Of a DNA stretch of 64,000 bases, positions 41,102-53,680 are shown piece after piece. The notes under the pieces are model-generated. The model saw only the letters and a program-made list of their open reading frames with translations, did no database searches and had not been told where the DNA came from. The position numbers and the translations under genes are program-made. The DNA is from Hyperoodon ampullatus (taxonomy: Eukaryota; Chordata; Mammalia; Artiodactyla; Ziphiidae). Position 1 is the stretch's first letter. Each line of letters starts with the position of its first letter. Location of the stretch: the NCBI GenBank assembly GCA_949752795.1, contig OX457075.1, positions 4,650,001 to 4,714,000 of the forward strand, written 5' to 3'.

Positions 41102-42046
41102 CCAGTCTCCTAAGGGAGGAGGGGGCAAAGAGGGAGACGTGAACTTGTCCTGAGACCGGGCACCCCTTCCGCCGCCTTGCGCCTCTGTGGGCCCAGGCCT
41201 GGCGCTGCCAGCTCTGCAGATTCTAAGTACACAGGTAGATGAAAAGCGATCAGGCTCTGCGGCCGGGACACGGGCCGTGGGGTCCCAGACACGCCACCGT
41301 GGCAGCTGCGGGGGCGGGGGAGCCTTCCCCCAGGGAAACCGTTGGCTCCGGCAAGGGTGTCCCTGTGCGCTGACTGCAGAAGAAGAGCTGGCATGTCCAG
41401 GGACCCTCCTCGGACCCCAGCACAGGAAGGATCCCACTTGAGGGGCCAGAGCCCCAAACCTAATCCAGGCGGGAGGAAACCCACCCGGGAGGGGAAATGG
41501 GTCCCAGCAAAGAAGGAATACCCCTGACACCCCAACTCAAGGATCGCGCCCCTGGGGGGAGCTGTCCTCCTGTGACCCCTTCTCCACTCTACCCTCAGAG
41601 GGGATCCCCCAACCCAGGACGGGAAGAGATTAGAAGCGCCCACTGGGGGGAAGAGGTAGAGAGAAGGTGAGAAACGCCGGCATCCATGCTGCACCCCAGA
41701 GCCTCCCACCTGGGCGGTGCCTGCCAGTGCACGGACAGGACCCCCAGAGAGAAGGGAGCATCCTGCGGGGAGGGACTCGGGGCAGGAAGGGACCTCAGAA
41801 CCCCCTGTTCCCCCAACGGGGTACCCCCGCAGGAGAGGACAGGACCTGGCGGGAGGGACTCGCGTGGAACCCACGACCCTCCCTTCCCTGGGGCGCCCTG
41901 CAGCCTGGCCTTGGAGCTGGTGCTGCGGAGGGCGCTGCCCAGCAGGTGGGAAGGATGGGGCCTGCAGCAGGCGGGGTGGGTGAGGCCCTAGAGGAAAGCA
42001 GCGGAAAAGGCACCAAGCAGTCGCCCATCTCCACTGGCTTTTAAAA

Positions 42047-42052
42047 AATAAA
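42047..42052 (+). terminator. NKX6-3: NKX6-3 poly(A) signal AATAAA
   Basis: First canonical signal after the stop, in an A/T-rich patch within otherwise GC-rich sequence. Confidence 0.65.
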
Positions 42053-42359
42053 GGGTAAAAATAAAAGTCCCAGAAACCTCCCCATGGCTCATGTGTTTCC
42101 GAAAAACTGTCTGTGGGGTCCCAGGCTTGCCAGCTGCGGGGGGGGCCCCTCCGGAGGGCAGCGTCTCTGCCCCCAGGGGACAGGGCTCTGGGAATCAGGA
42201 AACCTGCAGGCATCGGTCAGTCTCAAGTCTCGATGGTATGCGCCATAGTACAGAAACCCGAGAGGCGTTCAGCGGTGTCCTTGACCTGTAGGAGCTCATG
42301 GCCTCGTGGGGGAAATTATCTGTGGGGAATTCGGTACCGTAAGGAAAAGATCCCGGGGC

Positions 42360-42500
42360 AGAGAATAGCAGCAATGACAAGGACTGAACACCTACTAACT
42401 CTTCGCATGTGGAAGGCCCGACTATGTCTCGTGACCCCACCAGAAACCCGGGAGGAGGGATTGTCCCTCTTGCATGGATGAGAAAACACAGGCCCAGAAG
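42360..42500 (+). mobile_element. MIR/L2-like fragment
   Basis: 'gactgaacacctactaactc' and 'tgcatggatgagaaaacaca' resemble an ancient SINE/LINE 3' end. Weak. Confidence 0.4.
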
Positions 42501-43649
42501 GTACCTACACCAAGTTCCAGAAGTGGGATGAGGCCACCTGAGCTGACGCCCAGGCCCCCACGTCTACCGCAAGGGGCAAAGCCTTTTACAGGCCTCTCCT
42601 GTAAAGCCAGAGGCTGGGATGAGATGTGCTTTTCACGACCTTCCAGCTGTAACCGTCTATGCCAGCTCCAGCAAGGCCTCCAAGCTGTGAGCAGCCTGCC
42701 CCCTTTGCTGTCCCAGCAAGTCCTTCTGTGGTCCCTTGGGCTCCAAAGGGTGGAAGAACTGGGCTGGTGCAGTTGGCCTGGAGCGGGAAGGAGGGTGGGA
42801 GGGAGACCCCAGCTCGGGGCCTCTTGGAAACGGAGGCACCAAGCCTTCGTCATAACCCTACTGGACCCAGAGGATGGAGGGCCATAACAAGAAGATGTAG
42901 GATGCTTCTGAGCTGTGATCCTCATTCCACAATGAGGCCCACACTCGGTCTCTCTCCACGTAAGGTGGGAAGGAAATAAGGAAGCACCTGCTCTGTGTGC
43001 TCCTGGCCACAAGCTGACACGGGGGTCCTGAGCTGCAGCAGGCCGGACGGCCACCTGGGAGGACCCAAGGACCCTCCGGGTACAGCCACAGAGACGAAAA
43101 ACTCTGTGAGCCAGGCGGGGCCCAGGATTTCCTGAGCACTTTGAGGAGAGTGTGGGGCCTGCTGGCCAGAGGAGGCTTTCAACATAATGCAGGTGCAAAG
43201 TCATGAAGCAGGCGTGGGGAGAAGCCAGGGACAAGAAAACTGGGCTTGTTTGCCTTCTTCGTAAGTGTATTACAATCCTAATACTCTATTAGAGCTATAA
43301 TTCTTGTATGTCTGATTCACATTGTTTGGGGTCAGTATTATATCAAGTGAAGGGAAAATTTTTTCCGCCAAGGAAACATTTGCTGAGCTAAACAAAACCG
43401 CCTCCAATGTCCAAGTTCTGGAACACCTGCCACTGGAACCTCTGGGTCAAGGCCTCCAGCCTTCCTGGAGTCCCCCTACCTCACCCCTGCTCCCAAGTAT
43501 GGGGCCAAGCGAGGAAGAGGCACTGCTCAGGCCTCATCAAGGGACCAGATTCCCAGTGTGAAGGAGGAGAACAGCCACAGGTGAATGGCCCAGATGCCCG
43601 AGGGTAATTTGGGATAAGTTTTGCCCTCTGTGGATGCGTGCACACTCGT

Positions 43650-43650
<1 letters not shown>

Positions 43651-43696
<46 letters not shown>
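43651..43696 (+). repeat. (GT)n microsatellite
   Basis: About 23 uninterrupted GT units. Confidence 0.97.
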
Positions 43697-43698
<2 letters not shown>

Positions 43699-44219
43699 CT
43701 GGGAGGAACTCAGGACTATTTCACTTCATTCATCATAAAGAAATCATAAGCCATAGCACCCCCCTTCTCTTCCTTTCCTGGTCACAAAGGGCCTTCTTGT
43801 ATATGCTGAGTTAAACGAAACTACACAACTTTAAGAATATTCATGCTTCTGGCAACTTCCCTCTGACCACAGGAGAAACTTTTCAGGGATGAATAAAGAG
43901 AAAGACGCTCAGCCCTGGGCTTCTGAGAGCGACCGAGTCCTGCCCTGCCAGCAGCCCAGGAGGCTCCCAAGGCAGGCAAGATTCTGCCCCGTCCACAGCC
44001 CTCCCGCTTGCGGCTTCCAGTGTAGGAAAGACCTGACGTGTCCCGAGCAGGGCGGGGCTGAAGCTAGGGATGACAGTGTCTTAGCAGGTTCCGATTGGCC
44101 ATATCCCGATGGCAACAATCAAAGAAAAGACTGGGGACTGAAATCGCACTGCTGGCAATCCCTCCTCCTTCTCAGCCACCCCCAGGATTTGAGCCCAGAT
44201 ACCAGCCAGCCCGAGTCTT

Positions 44220-44420
44220 TGCTTGAGCATAGCAGAGGGGACTGGGTTCGGTTAGAGCTGGGCTCAAACACTGGCGCCACCACTCTCTGTGTCACTGGGC
44301 GAGTGACTTAACCTCTGAGCCTCAGTTTACTCATCTGTAAGATGGGAGTAATTATACATACCTCACACGGTCTCTGTAAGATCAGAACTCACGAGCATGC
44401 GTGGCATATACAGACACCCA
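44220..44420 (+). mobile_element. MIR SINE
   Basis: 'gcgagtgacttaacctctga', 'gcctcagtttactcatctgt' and 'aagatgggagtaattataca' follow the MIR consensus, including its core. Confidence 0.75.
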
Positions 44421-45084
44421 ACAGTATCTGCTACGTTATTTCAAGAGGGCTGTGGAGACCGACAGTCCCGAGCCTGGGTCCCCATGTCACCAAGTAGTCG
44501 CTGGGTCACCGTGACCAAGTTAGGTAACCTCTTGAAATACATCATCTGTAAAGTGAAGCTGATATGGTTACCAGCAAGGCCCAGCAGAAGATGCACTGAA
44601 ATCCCCTGCAAGGTGTAAACGGGGGTGGGCATTCCTATACCAGCATGCTCACACCCTCTCCTTCCCTCTGCCAGGAACCGGCAGAGCCAGTCCTGAGCGG
44701 GTCTTCTTCACAGTGGGCCAGGCAGGTTCAAAGTCACAGCTACCCATTCCTATAAGTACTCAAGCGCCGGCAGGTCAACTGCTATCTGGAGGTTATGGAA
44801 GGCCTCGTGTGTGACCAGATTCATCTACCTGCCAAAAACCTGAGGTTCTGGACTCTGGGGCACGGAGTCAAGTCAGATGCTGAGGGCTGAATTCAGTTTG
44901 CAGATGTGTTTCTTTGGAGGGCCGAAGAGTGCATTTACAGAAACTGTAGCTGGTCTGTAGGCCCAGCAAGCCTGGTCCCGTGAGTGATCCTCACCATTTC
45001 CTGGCACATCCCCGGGCCTGGTCGCCACAGGGTCCATTCCCTGCCTGATCCCTGAAGGCATGTGGGTCTATACGTCCTGATCTG

Positions 45085-45245
45085 AAGCCTCGATACCCTA
45101 AGACATGGTCCATGGACGAGCAGCAGCAGCCTCCCCTGGGCGCTTGTTAGAAATGCAGACTCTCAGGTCCCATCTCAACCCTCCCGAATCCGAATCTGCA
45201 TTTGTAGCAAGATCCCCAGGTGGTTTGTAGGCGCGAGAAGATGGA
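45085..45245 (+). mobile_element. MER5A-like hAT MITE
   Basis: 'cgcttgttagaaatgcagac', 'gaatccgaatctgcatttgt' and 'agcaagatccccaggtggtt' match MER5A in order. Confidence 0.75.
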
Positions 45246-45774
45246 CGGCAGGTATGACCGTGTGGGTGTGTATGGACAGCCCTCCTTTTCTCAGAGCACA
45301 GAGCCTGGCCCAAATTAGGTGCTCAATAAAAAACTGTTAGATACATAGAGATGCACTGACCTAAGTTGGGCTTTCTATCCCATCACCAAATGCCCACGGG
45401 GACCTGTGCTTCTGAAATCCCCCTTTCTCCTTTGTCAGCCACTGCTAACAGTTGCCACCCTGCGTCTCAGCTCTGGGCCTCTCTGAGCCTAGTCTCGCAC
45501 CTGAGGTGGCTCTGGCCTTGCCTGGGAGGGCTGTGTGTGTGCCTTGTAGCAGCTGCTCTCGTCCCCAGAATGATCTCTTCTTTTGCTCACAGTCAGGTTC
45601 CAGCTGTGTTTTACGGGGTTTCAAATGCTATGAATCTACGCACCCAAGGTCAAAACTCCTTGTCTTTCCATTCTAAGGCCAGGGCTGTGTCAGCTGCCAG
45701 GTGTATGAGGACCTGAAAGTTACAGAGGACACAAGAGGACTAGATGAGGTCCCCTCATCAAAGGCTCACTGATC

Positions 45775-45982
45775 GGGCCTCCCTGGTGGCGCAGTGGTTG
45801 AGAGTCCGCCTGCCGATGCAGGGGATACGGGTTCGTGCCCCGGTCCAGGAGGATCCCATATGCCGCGGAGCGGCTGGGCCCGTGAGCCATGGCCGCTGAG
45901 CCTGTGCGTCCGGAGCCTGTGCTCCGCAACGGGAGAGGCCGCAACAGTGAGAGGCCCGCATACTGCAAAAAAAAAAAAAAAA
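45775..45982 (+). mobile_element. tRNA-derived SINE (short, young cetacean type)
   Basis: 'gggcctccctggtggcgcag' head, 'gggttcgtgccccggtccag' box, A tail. Perfect 15-bp target duplication aaaggctcactgatc at 45760-45774 and 45983-45997. Confidence 0.96.
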
Positions 45983-48185
45983 AAAGGCTCACTGATCAAG
46001 TGCACTGCAGGGCACGATTACAGTGAACACCGTTTTTCTTGGTATGGTTTCTGCTGCTTTATCACTGATGGCCAGTGTCCCTGGATGGAGCAGATACGCC
46101 ACAGCCAGAGAAAATATTCATTTAGGCACTTTCCTAAGCTTGCCTGACACTAGGCCTTGTCAGACATACAGATACCCAGGGCCCTTCTGGGATATTCTGA
46201 CCCAGTTGGACGGGTGTGGCCCTGGAATGTGCCTGGTTGACAAGTGCCCCAGGACTTGGTAGTGGACAAATTAGGCAAATGGTGATCTTAGAAGCCCAAC
46301 TTGACTTAAATTTACATTGGCTCTCCCTGAGTTGTTCAGTGACCCACGTTGAATTCTGCAACTTTTCCTTCCTGCCCAGGAGACAAAGACTCACATAGTC
46401 AGGGAAGGCAGCAGGGGTGCAAGAAAAGGTGCAAAGGGTCTGGATCTTCTTCCTCAGGAAGGACAGAGAGGTGGCAGGACCCTTCTGGTTTTCTGCTGCC
46501 ACTGGCATCAGTCCTGTGTCTGTGATACTATGGAAAGATCTAATACACTCAAACCTCCAAGGGCTCTTGGGAGAGACCCTGCCCTAACTAAGGAATTTGC
46601 TAACCCGCTGCCTCTATGTTCTGGAAGAGAAAGCAGCGTTGGCCTTCCAGTTCCAGCGCTGCTTTGGCCGGGGCACCACATGCCACGGTGGAAACAGCCA
46701 GGGCAGAGGGCTCTGCAGCCCAGCTGCAGGAAAACTGTAGAGTACTACGCACTGCCCAGTGAACAGCAGCTTCCCCTCTGCGAGGAGGAAAAGGGCACAG
46801 TGCGCTTCTGTGGTTTGGGCTCACCTGGCGCGGACGCCTGTGGTCTCTGATAAGGCCACCCTGGAAAACAACCTACCTGCCATTTTTGATTGATCTAATG
46901 TGTGCGGGCCGACCCAACCCCATCTCCGGGGGTGGATGATTGACACCATTCTAAGCCAATCAGCGAATGCCACCTCCCTGGTCACGTGATGGATTGGTCC
47001 AGGGATGGGCCGGCGGCTCAGTCCCGACCAATGAGCGAAGGACCAGGCTGCTCTGGGGAGTGCCCGCTTCCCTCTCTACCTGGAGCGCCAAGTGGCCTGG
47101 CCACTGGCCTGCCCGGGAAGGGGGCCAGCCCGGTGGAAAGAGGATCTGAGAGCAGGACTGAACTGGTGACAATGTTTCAGCCAAGCCTAGTGTTTTCAGG
47201 AGACAAGACACACCCTTTTGTCTTCAGTCTGGTTGAGCTGGGTTTCTATAATTTACAGCTCAAAGAACACTCTTGGAGAAAAAAAAATGTTTCTTTTACC
47301 CCTGTTGTTTGCTTATAGGCTGGCCCTGCCAGCGAGCCTGTAGGGACCCGGGGACAGATGGCCAAAGGGGAGCTGCCCTGGGTTCGGGTTTCCCAGCCTT
47401 CCTTCCTTGACAGCTGTCCCCACACTTCCTCTCTGTATTCCCCAGCTCTCCTCCCTCGGCACTGGCCCCCGGTAATGGACCATCCTTCGTGACAGGAAGG
47501 AACTGGGTTAAACCTCCCATCCCCAGCTTTTATTCTTCCGAGCCGTGATCAGATTCCTGATGAGAGGAGCGCCTAGCCCTGGTGCGGAGCCACACTTAGG
47601 TTGCGGCGGGTGGGTGGCGGCGTGTCTGCCGGCTCAGGCTGCCTGGGAGGAGATGGGCAGTCTGTCTACCCCACCCGCAAGGCTGAGGAAATCCTCCAGA
47701 GACCCTAAGAGTCCAGGATTAGGAGTAGCAACTGCCTCCCACCCCCCGCCGTGCCACCCCCTGCAGCCTCCTCTGTCATGTGTCAGGTGCTGCTCTGCTG
47801 AGAAGAGTCGAGCCGCAGGCGCCTTCTTGCCATGTTTGAGCTGTGCTGAGCCTACGAGTAACAGAACAGAAGCTGCTCAGATCCAGTCTTGTTACCACGT
47901 CACTTGCAGGCTCAGGAGCCTTCTGCCCTAAGGGCTCAGAGCATCCTCGGTGGTCTTGATGCTTCTCTCCCAGAAGCCCCACCTCAGATGCCCTGACCTG
48001 GCCCCTCCAATACTCTGTCACTCTTCAGAGCAATGAACCAGAGACGGACCCGACATTTGACGACAGCTTTGGGGCAGGTGGGGCGAGGACCCGGTTTGCA
48101 CAGGTGGGAAGAGAGCTTCACAGGACAGGCGGGGGGTGCTGGGTGGGCTGACCTCCATCAGAACCCCCTGGGGCAGGACACATTC

Positions 48186-48690
48186 TTTTTTTTTTTTTAA
48201 TGTTTTGATATGTGGAAATTTTTTTTTTTTTTACTTTTATTTATTTTTTAGCTGCGTTGGGTCTTCGCTGCTGCGCACGGGCTTTCTCTAGTTGCGGCGA
48301 GTGGGGGCTACTCTTTGTTGTGGTGCACGGGCTTCTCATTGCGGTGGCTTCTCTTGTTGCGGAGCACGGGCTCTAGGCGTGTGGGTTTCAGTAGTTGCGG
48401 CACGTGGGCTCAGTAGTTGCGGCATGCGGGCTCTAGAGCGCAGGCTCAGTAGTTGTGGCACGTGGGCTCAGTAGTTGCGGCACGCGGGCTCTAGAGCGCA
48501 GACTCAGTAGTTGCGGCACGTGGGCTCAGTAGTTGTGGCACGCGGGCTCTAGAGTGCAGGCTCAGTAGTTGTGGTGCGTGGGCTTAGCTGCTCCACGGCA
48601 TGTGGGATCTTCCCGGACCAGGGATTGAACCCGTGTCTCCTGTGTTGGCAGGCGGATTCTTAAGCACTGCACCACCAGGGAAGCCCCCCC
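48186..48690 (-). mobile_element. tRNA-derived SINE (long form) with internal tandem expansion
   Basis: Reverse orientation, T-rich start, ending 'caccaccagggaagcc'. Target duplication aggacacattc at 48175-48185 and 48691-48701. Its middle holds three 58-bp units at 48388-48561, making it about 500 bp instead of about 330-360. Confidence 0.93.
48388..48561. repeat. 58-bp tandem repeat (3 units) inside SINE
   Basis: Each unit contains 'tcagtagttg(c/t)ggcacg' twice and 'gggctctagag(c/t)gcag' once. Three units differ by a few bases. Confidence 0.88.
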
Positions 48691-49369
48691 AGGACACATT
48701 CCTAAACCAACAGTTGTCTCGTCCTCCTCCTTCCAGGGGGAAGGCAGTGATGTTGGCAGTGGTGGAGAGGCTGCTTGCCCCCCACGTAGAGCAGCTTGCC
48801 GGCCTCTTTCCCACAGCCAACCCAGAAGGCTCGCATTCAGGGCCCTTCATTAGGCCTCTCTTAGTGGGCAAACACACATCATTAATCTTGGTAAAGTGAG
48901 TGAAAGCACATTCACCTGTCCAAGCAGGAGAATTAATGTTGTGTCAATAGGAAATTCGTGTTTACCTCTGGCCTTTAGGTCTTCCCTTTGCTATGAACAC
49001 CCCAGGGTGGACCAGCCCAGATGCGGGACTGTAGTTAGAAGAGAAAAACAAAACCTCGCAGCCCAGGTGCTGGCCTCAGACAAGGGGGTGGTAACAGCAG
49101 TGCATCGGGGCAGAGACTCTCTCCCTGCACCATGGGCCTAGGGACACATGCTCCCCACCCTGCGGGGACACAGTGGCTGCCAGAGACACCTTTTTCTTTT
49201 TCTTCCCAGCACACAAGGCTATGATCTCTCACACCAGCACAGGCTGACTGGGGCCACTGTTTCCTGAGCACCTACTAAGTGTCCGGCACTGTGTGTGGTG
49301 ACTGGCCCATATTTCCCAAGAATCCTCCAAAGCAGGTATGCTGCCTTTTTCTCAGATAAAGAAGATACT

Positions 49370-49448
49370 GCAAGCTGTACAGCAGAAATTAGCACAACAT
49401 TGTAAATCAACTATACTTCAATTAAATAAATAAATAAATTTTTAAAAA
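49370..49448 (+). mobile_element. L1 3'-end scrap
   Basis: 'ctgtacagcagaaattagca', 'cattgtaaatcaactatact', then (AAAT)n. Same terminal sequence as the L1 ending at 11580. Confidence 0.8.
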
Positions 49449-50369
49449 GGGAGGTACTGCGGTGCAGAAAAATGCAATAGGTTAGCCTCAAGGCCACACA
49501 CGGAGAGCAGGTGGGTTTGAACCCAGGTCCGACTCCAAAGCCAGCATTTCCCCAGTAAGCCTCACACAGGCACTTTCACCGCAGACGGGATCAGGTACAA
49601 CGCGTGAGGTAAACTGTAAAGACGGGAAGTCTCCATAAGGCCCTTCTGGGTCGTTCTCCACCGCCCCGCCCCAGGAATGGCTCACTGAGGGAGGGGCGGG
49701 GAGGGGCCGGGCTGGGCCACTGACCTGAGTGTGAGGGTGTGTGTGTGCCCGTGTGCCCCAGGAAAAGAACCCAAACAGGCTGATAAGATCCCTCCTTTCC
49801 AGAGCAAAGCACCAATTAAACACAGGGCAGATGTGAGCAAATAAAGCTGTGGCGTCCAGAGGGAAAATCAATACGAGATTATATGCCCGAGCCCAATCAT
49901 ATACCAATTAATAAGCATGGGTGCGGCCGGGTGCTGGGGGGAGATAAGTCCCCCAGCCACAGGCGGGCACTGCCTGTACCTGCCCCCCGGCTCAGCTGGG
50001 ACTGCAGGCCCCGGTTCCAGAGGGGGCCCCAGACTGAACGGTGAAGGGTCGGGGAAGGAAGCAGGGAAGAAGAGAAAGAGAGCTTCCCTCAGTCAGCTGG
50101 GAGTAGAAGGAAGAGGGTGTGGTGGGTGAGAGATGCTTGCGACGGTGGTACCCACTGCAAGGGAACAAGCAACTCAGACCACGCAGACAGGCTGCTTGAT
50201 ACTTCATTTGCCACAGAAGACATAAGGCGCTTGCTTTTGGAAAGTGAGCGGCAAAAAAATGGCAAAAATGGGAAAACCGGAAAACAAATTTCTACCCCCA
50301 AGAAATGATTTTGGAAGCCCCTGGTTTATTCGGTCCACGTTTAATTTAGAAAGTACAAAAGAATCTAAA

Positions 50370-50490
50370 ACAGAATGAATATATGTATATGTATAACCGA
50401 ATGGCTTTGCTGTGCACCGGGAACTCACACAACCTTGTAAATCAGCTAGACTCCAATAGAATCTAAATTTAAAATAAATGAACTCTTAAA
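50370..50490 (+). mobile_element. L1 3'-end scrap, diverged
   Basis: 'atatgtatatgtataaccga', 'atggctttgctgtgcaccgg' and 'ccttgtaaatcagctagact' match the L1 tail with changes. Confidence 0.75.
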
Positions 50491-51074
50491 AAAAGAAAGT
50501 ACAGCCAAACAGTTAATCAGGTGATAAAAGGCAAGTGGCAAAGATTTGCCGCACAGGACCGGGTGACCGACGGGGTGGGGCTGTCCAGAACATTCCATGG
50601 ACAGACTTCAGGCTCACTGCCGGCTGCCAGGGACAAGGCGGCGTGACACACAGCCACCTGCCACAGAGTTTACCAAGTATAGCAGCGCCACTGCCCCAGA
50701 GAGGTGGCTTTGGCGTCATTGGGACAAGTTAAAAGTGCCGGGGAAAGGGACCCTGGCTGCGGGCCTGGCGCCCGGCTGGTCGCAAGGGCAGTTACAGATG
50801 GCGGAGTCCTGTCCATGGGGGTCCAGACATGGGGTCCAGAGCGAGCACCGCGTCCCTGAAAATTCCCGACCCTCTTGGGGAAAGGAGATCCAATGTTGTT
50901 GGGGAAGCAGAGAACAAAAGTGGAAGGAAAGATGCAAATCAGTGAGGAAACGGGCACCTGCGTCCGTCCTTCCTACGGAAGCCCCCTGCACCCCGAATAC
51001 TCCCGGACTCGAGCCCCAGAGGCAGAGGCCCCTCGAGAGTGGGAGTTGTGCGGCCCAAGGGCTGCTGCGTGCCA

Positions 51075-51290
51075 GAGAAAAACGAAATTTGCTAGCCGAA
51101 TATTTTTTAGACATTTTGCAAGATGCACGGCCTCCCTGACAATTTTTAATGTACTAACTGCCTGGTCCAGTGAGCTGATTAATTGGTGCTGGAGAGATCA
51201 ATAAAAAACAGAAAATTAAAACAATTTTAAAGTGATTAAGTAGTTTAACACCTGTCTCCCGTCACGTCAGCACAGGAAGAAAAATAAAGC
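51075..51290. promoter_or_regulatory. AT-rich non-coding block, possible enhancer
   Basis: Several homeodomain-core words (TTAATG, GATTAATTGG, AATTAAAA, GATTAAG) sit in unique sequence that matches no repeat I know. It stands out from the GC-rich flanks. Conservation cannot be judged here. Confidence 0.3.
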
Positions 51291-53219
51291 AGGTGTCGAA
51301 GGGGCTCCCGAAGCAAGAGAAAACAGCGCCTGCTTCGGAGAAATGACAGATCACGGCTGGGGGATCAATCCGAGTGCTCACAGCCCTTCCCGAGCCCGGG
51401 TTGCAGCCACCCAACCAGGCGCCCCAAGAGCTGGGCGCCCTCGGCCCCCCTGCAGAGCCACTCCTCAGCTCGGGAGGGGCGGTGTCTGTCCAGACCCCCA
51501 AAACAGGGCGGGAGGGGCTGGGGCGGGGAGCAGAACATCTTGCCCCAGGGCCCCGGATGGCAGCAGATGCGAAGGTACCAGCTCGCCTCCCGACCCCAGT
51601 CCCCACCCCTCGGCGCTGAGTCTGCAGTACACGGAGCATTACATGCAGTGAAGTGCAGTTTGCGGACCCTGGGGACACAGGTCTCTGGGATCACCGGCTC
51701 CTCCATTCTAGAAGCTTCAGGCCTCCACTCTTACTCTCTAGGGAAACAGAGCTTCCCACCGTCCACCGTCCCCCGCCGCCTCCTGCCTGGCTGGGCCTAC
51801 AGGAGCGGCAGGTGCCTGCCTGGCGCTGGCCAGATGCCCCTCTAACTCCTTGTGCCGACCTCGCTTGCCCCCGACCCCCGCCGTCAGCTGGAACAGAAGC
51901 CGGACAGCAGGAGTCACTTCTCTCCCAAGTTAATGTACTTGACTCAGAATCCCCGGAAGGAAACTCACAGAGTGCAAGAAACCCTAAGATGAATCTTCTC
52001 CAGCTTCCCCACTGAAGCCCTAATGCCGAGTTGAATGACCAAGGACAGGGGAGGGAAGTCGGGGAGAATTAACAAAGGCTAGAAGTGAAGCCCAGGTGAA
52101 GCATGGGCCACGTCTCCAGTTTCACCTTGAAAGTGGACTTGAATTGTGCACGTGTAAAGTGCAGAATATACTTACTGTTACTCACGTTCTAGACAGCTGT
52201 GCTGTGGTTTCCCGGCCTGGGCTCACCTCTATGCCCAAAGCTCCTCCGGGGAGAGGCTGGGCATCTCGGGCGACCCCTCAAAATGGGGCAGAATGGGCCA
52301 TGCTCCAGGACAGCCGTGTCACCACTCACCTGCCCTGCGCACCTGAGTCCTGCCCACCTTCAGGGTCCCTGATGCCGCAGCTGTCGCCCCCAAGACCAGG
52401 ACAGAAAAGGAACTCAAGCAACAAGAGAAACCTTGCAGCAGGTTTAAAATATTAAAATTTTAAAACATCTTAACGTGTGATTTAAACGTTTTGTAATAGG
52501 TTTAAAAACATTAAAGCCCTCAGCTGAACTTCTTACTAGCCACCCTTCCCGTTAACACCTGTCACGCTGGTTATGAATGGAAAAGAGGGTGCAGCAGTGG
52601 CCTGGGTCAGGGCAGGGTTGGGGACAGCCATCAGTTCTAATAAGAGCATTTCCCAGGTCTCATACTTCCCTCCGGGCTGGGAGTTCTGGTTCTGTACCCA
52701 GGGGTTGGGCCTCTCTGTACACAAGTCTGTTTGGGACCGTATCAGTCTCAGTGAAAACTTGCCAAACCCTTTACAGCAAATTAAACCCTTTACAGTGAAT
52801 TTTATGCCAATGACAAGCTCACCAAAAAAAAGACTCCAATCTTCAGCTCTTTAGCCCACTTTGTAAGATAATCCATATAGCCAGATCTCCACCTAACCCA
52901 TGAACCACCTCTTGGCATTTCCTGCCACAAGATGTGACTTTGGTGATTTGACCAGGGAGGAAGCTAAGAGGCCCCGCCGTCCAACTTTTCTCATGGATCC
53001 CAAACGTCTGTCCGTCCAGGGTGACTACTCCAGGGTGCACGGCGGGCCGTCCGCAGCACGAGGGTCTGTGCTGCCCAGAGGGCAATCGCGGGGGCCCAGC
53101 CCCGGCACCTCGCCCCTCTCAGAAGCAAACAGCAAGTTCTTGACTCGGCGCCCCCGGCCTGCAGCTGCTGCCTGCAGAGTGAGCCTCAAGGTTGCTGGAG
53201 ATAAAGTTTCCCCGGGCCC

Positions 53220-53680
53220 AAGTTCCAAACTCGGCTGTTTGGTTTCTGTTAAAACGCAATTGTTTTTTTCTCTGGAGTGTGCCGTGACTGCTCGGCGTCA
53301 GGAAGATGTATGAAAGCCTCCACTTCAATTCAGCATCCTTTTTCTCCCAGACAAACACGGTCGGATTTTAATAAATCAAAGAGCCACACTGTTTAATAAA
53401 AATTTATTGACTTACAAGTGATTATTTATCAAAAGACCATTAATAGCAGGTACCGGAATGATGTGGTTCTGGGTGGTGCTGGGAGACTAATAGGAAATCA
53501 ATGCCGCCCGCCGGCTGGAATGCATATAAGAAGCCCACCCCCCCGACAGCTAGTGCAATTTCACCCGCAAAACACACCTGACACTACCCCTGGTGCGATG
53601 AAAAGTTCCCCCTTTTTATTTATCGTTTACAAATGAAATGATCAATACTTTTAATCTAGAGCAAAATTTATTAACTTTCC
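53220..53680. promoter_or_regulatory. AT-rich non-coding block, possible NKX6-3 enhancer
   Basis: Unique, repeat-free sequence with CDX-like TTTATTG (53402-53408), FOX-like GTTTAC (in 'tatcgtttacaaatgaaatg'), TTTAATAAAAATTTATTGAC, 'aaaagaccattaatagcagg' and 'atcaatacttttaatctaga'. These are the motif types bound by gut endoderm regulators. Role inferred. Confidence 0.35.

Larger units (their letters stand above)
40971..42075 (+). other. NKX6-3: NKX6-3 3' UTR (probable)
   Basis: Runs from the stop to just past AATAAA at 42047-42052, in 'ttttaaaaaataaagggt'. It starts with a long G-rich tract (41013-41101) capable of forming quadruplexes. The extent is inferred from the signal. Confidence 0.6.

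Noticed and set aside
40382..41530. 382-codon minus-strand open frame
   Set aside because: It runs antisense through NKX6-3 exon 3 and a SINE. Length is explained by high GC and by the antisense of a conserved coding exon.
41110..42213. 367-codon minus-strand open frame downstream of NKX6-3
   Set aside because: GC-rich sequence with no recognisable domain or homologue. It lies in the probable NKX6-3 3' UTR.
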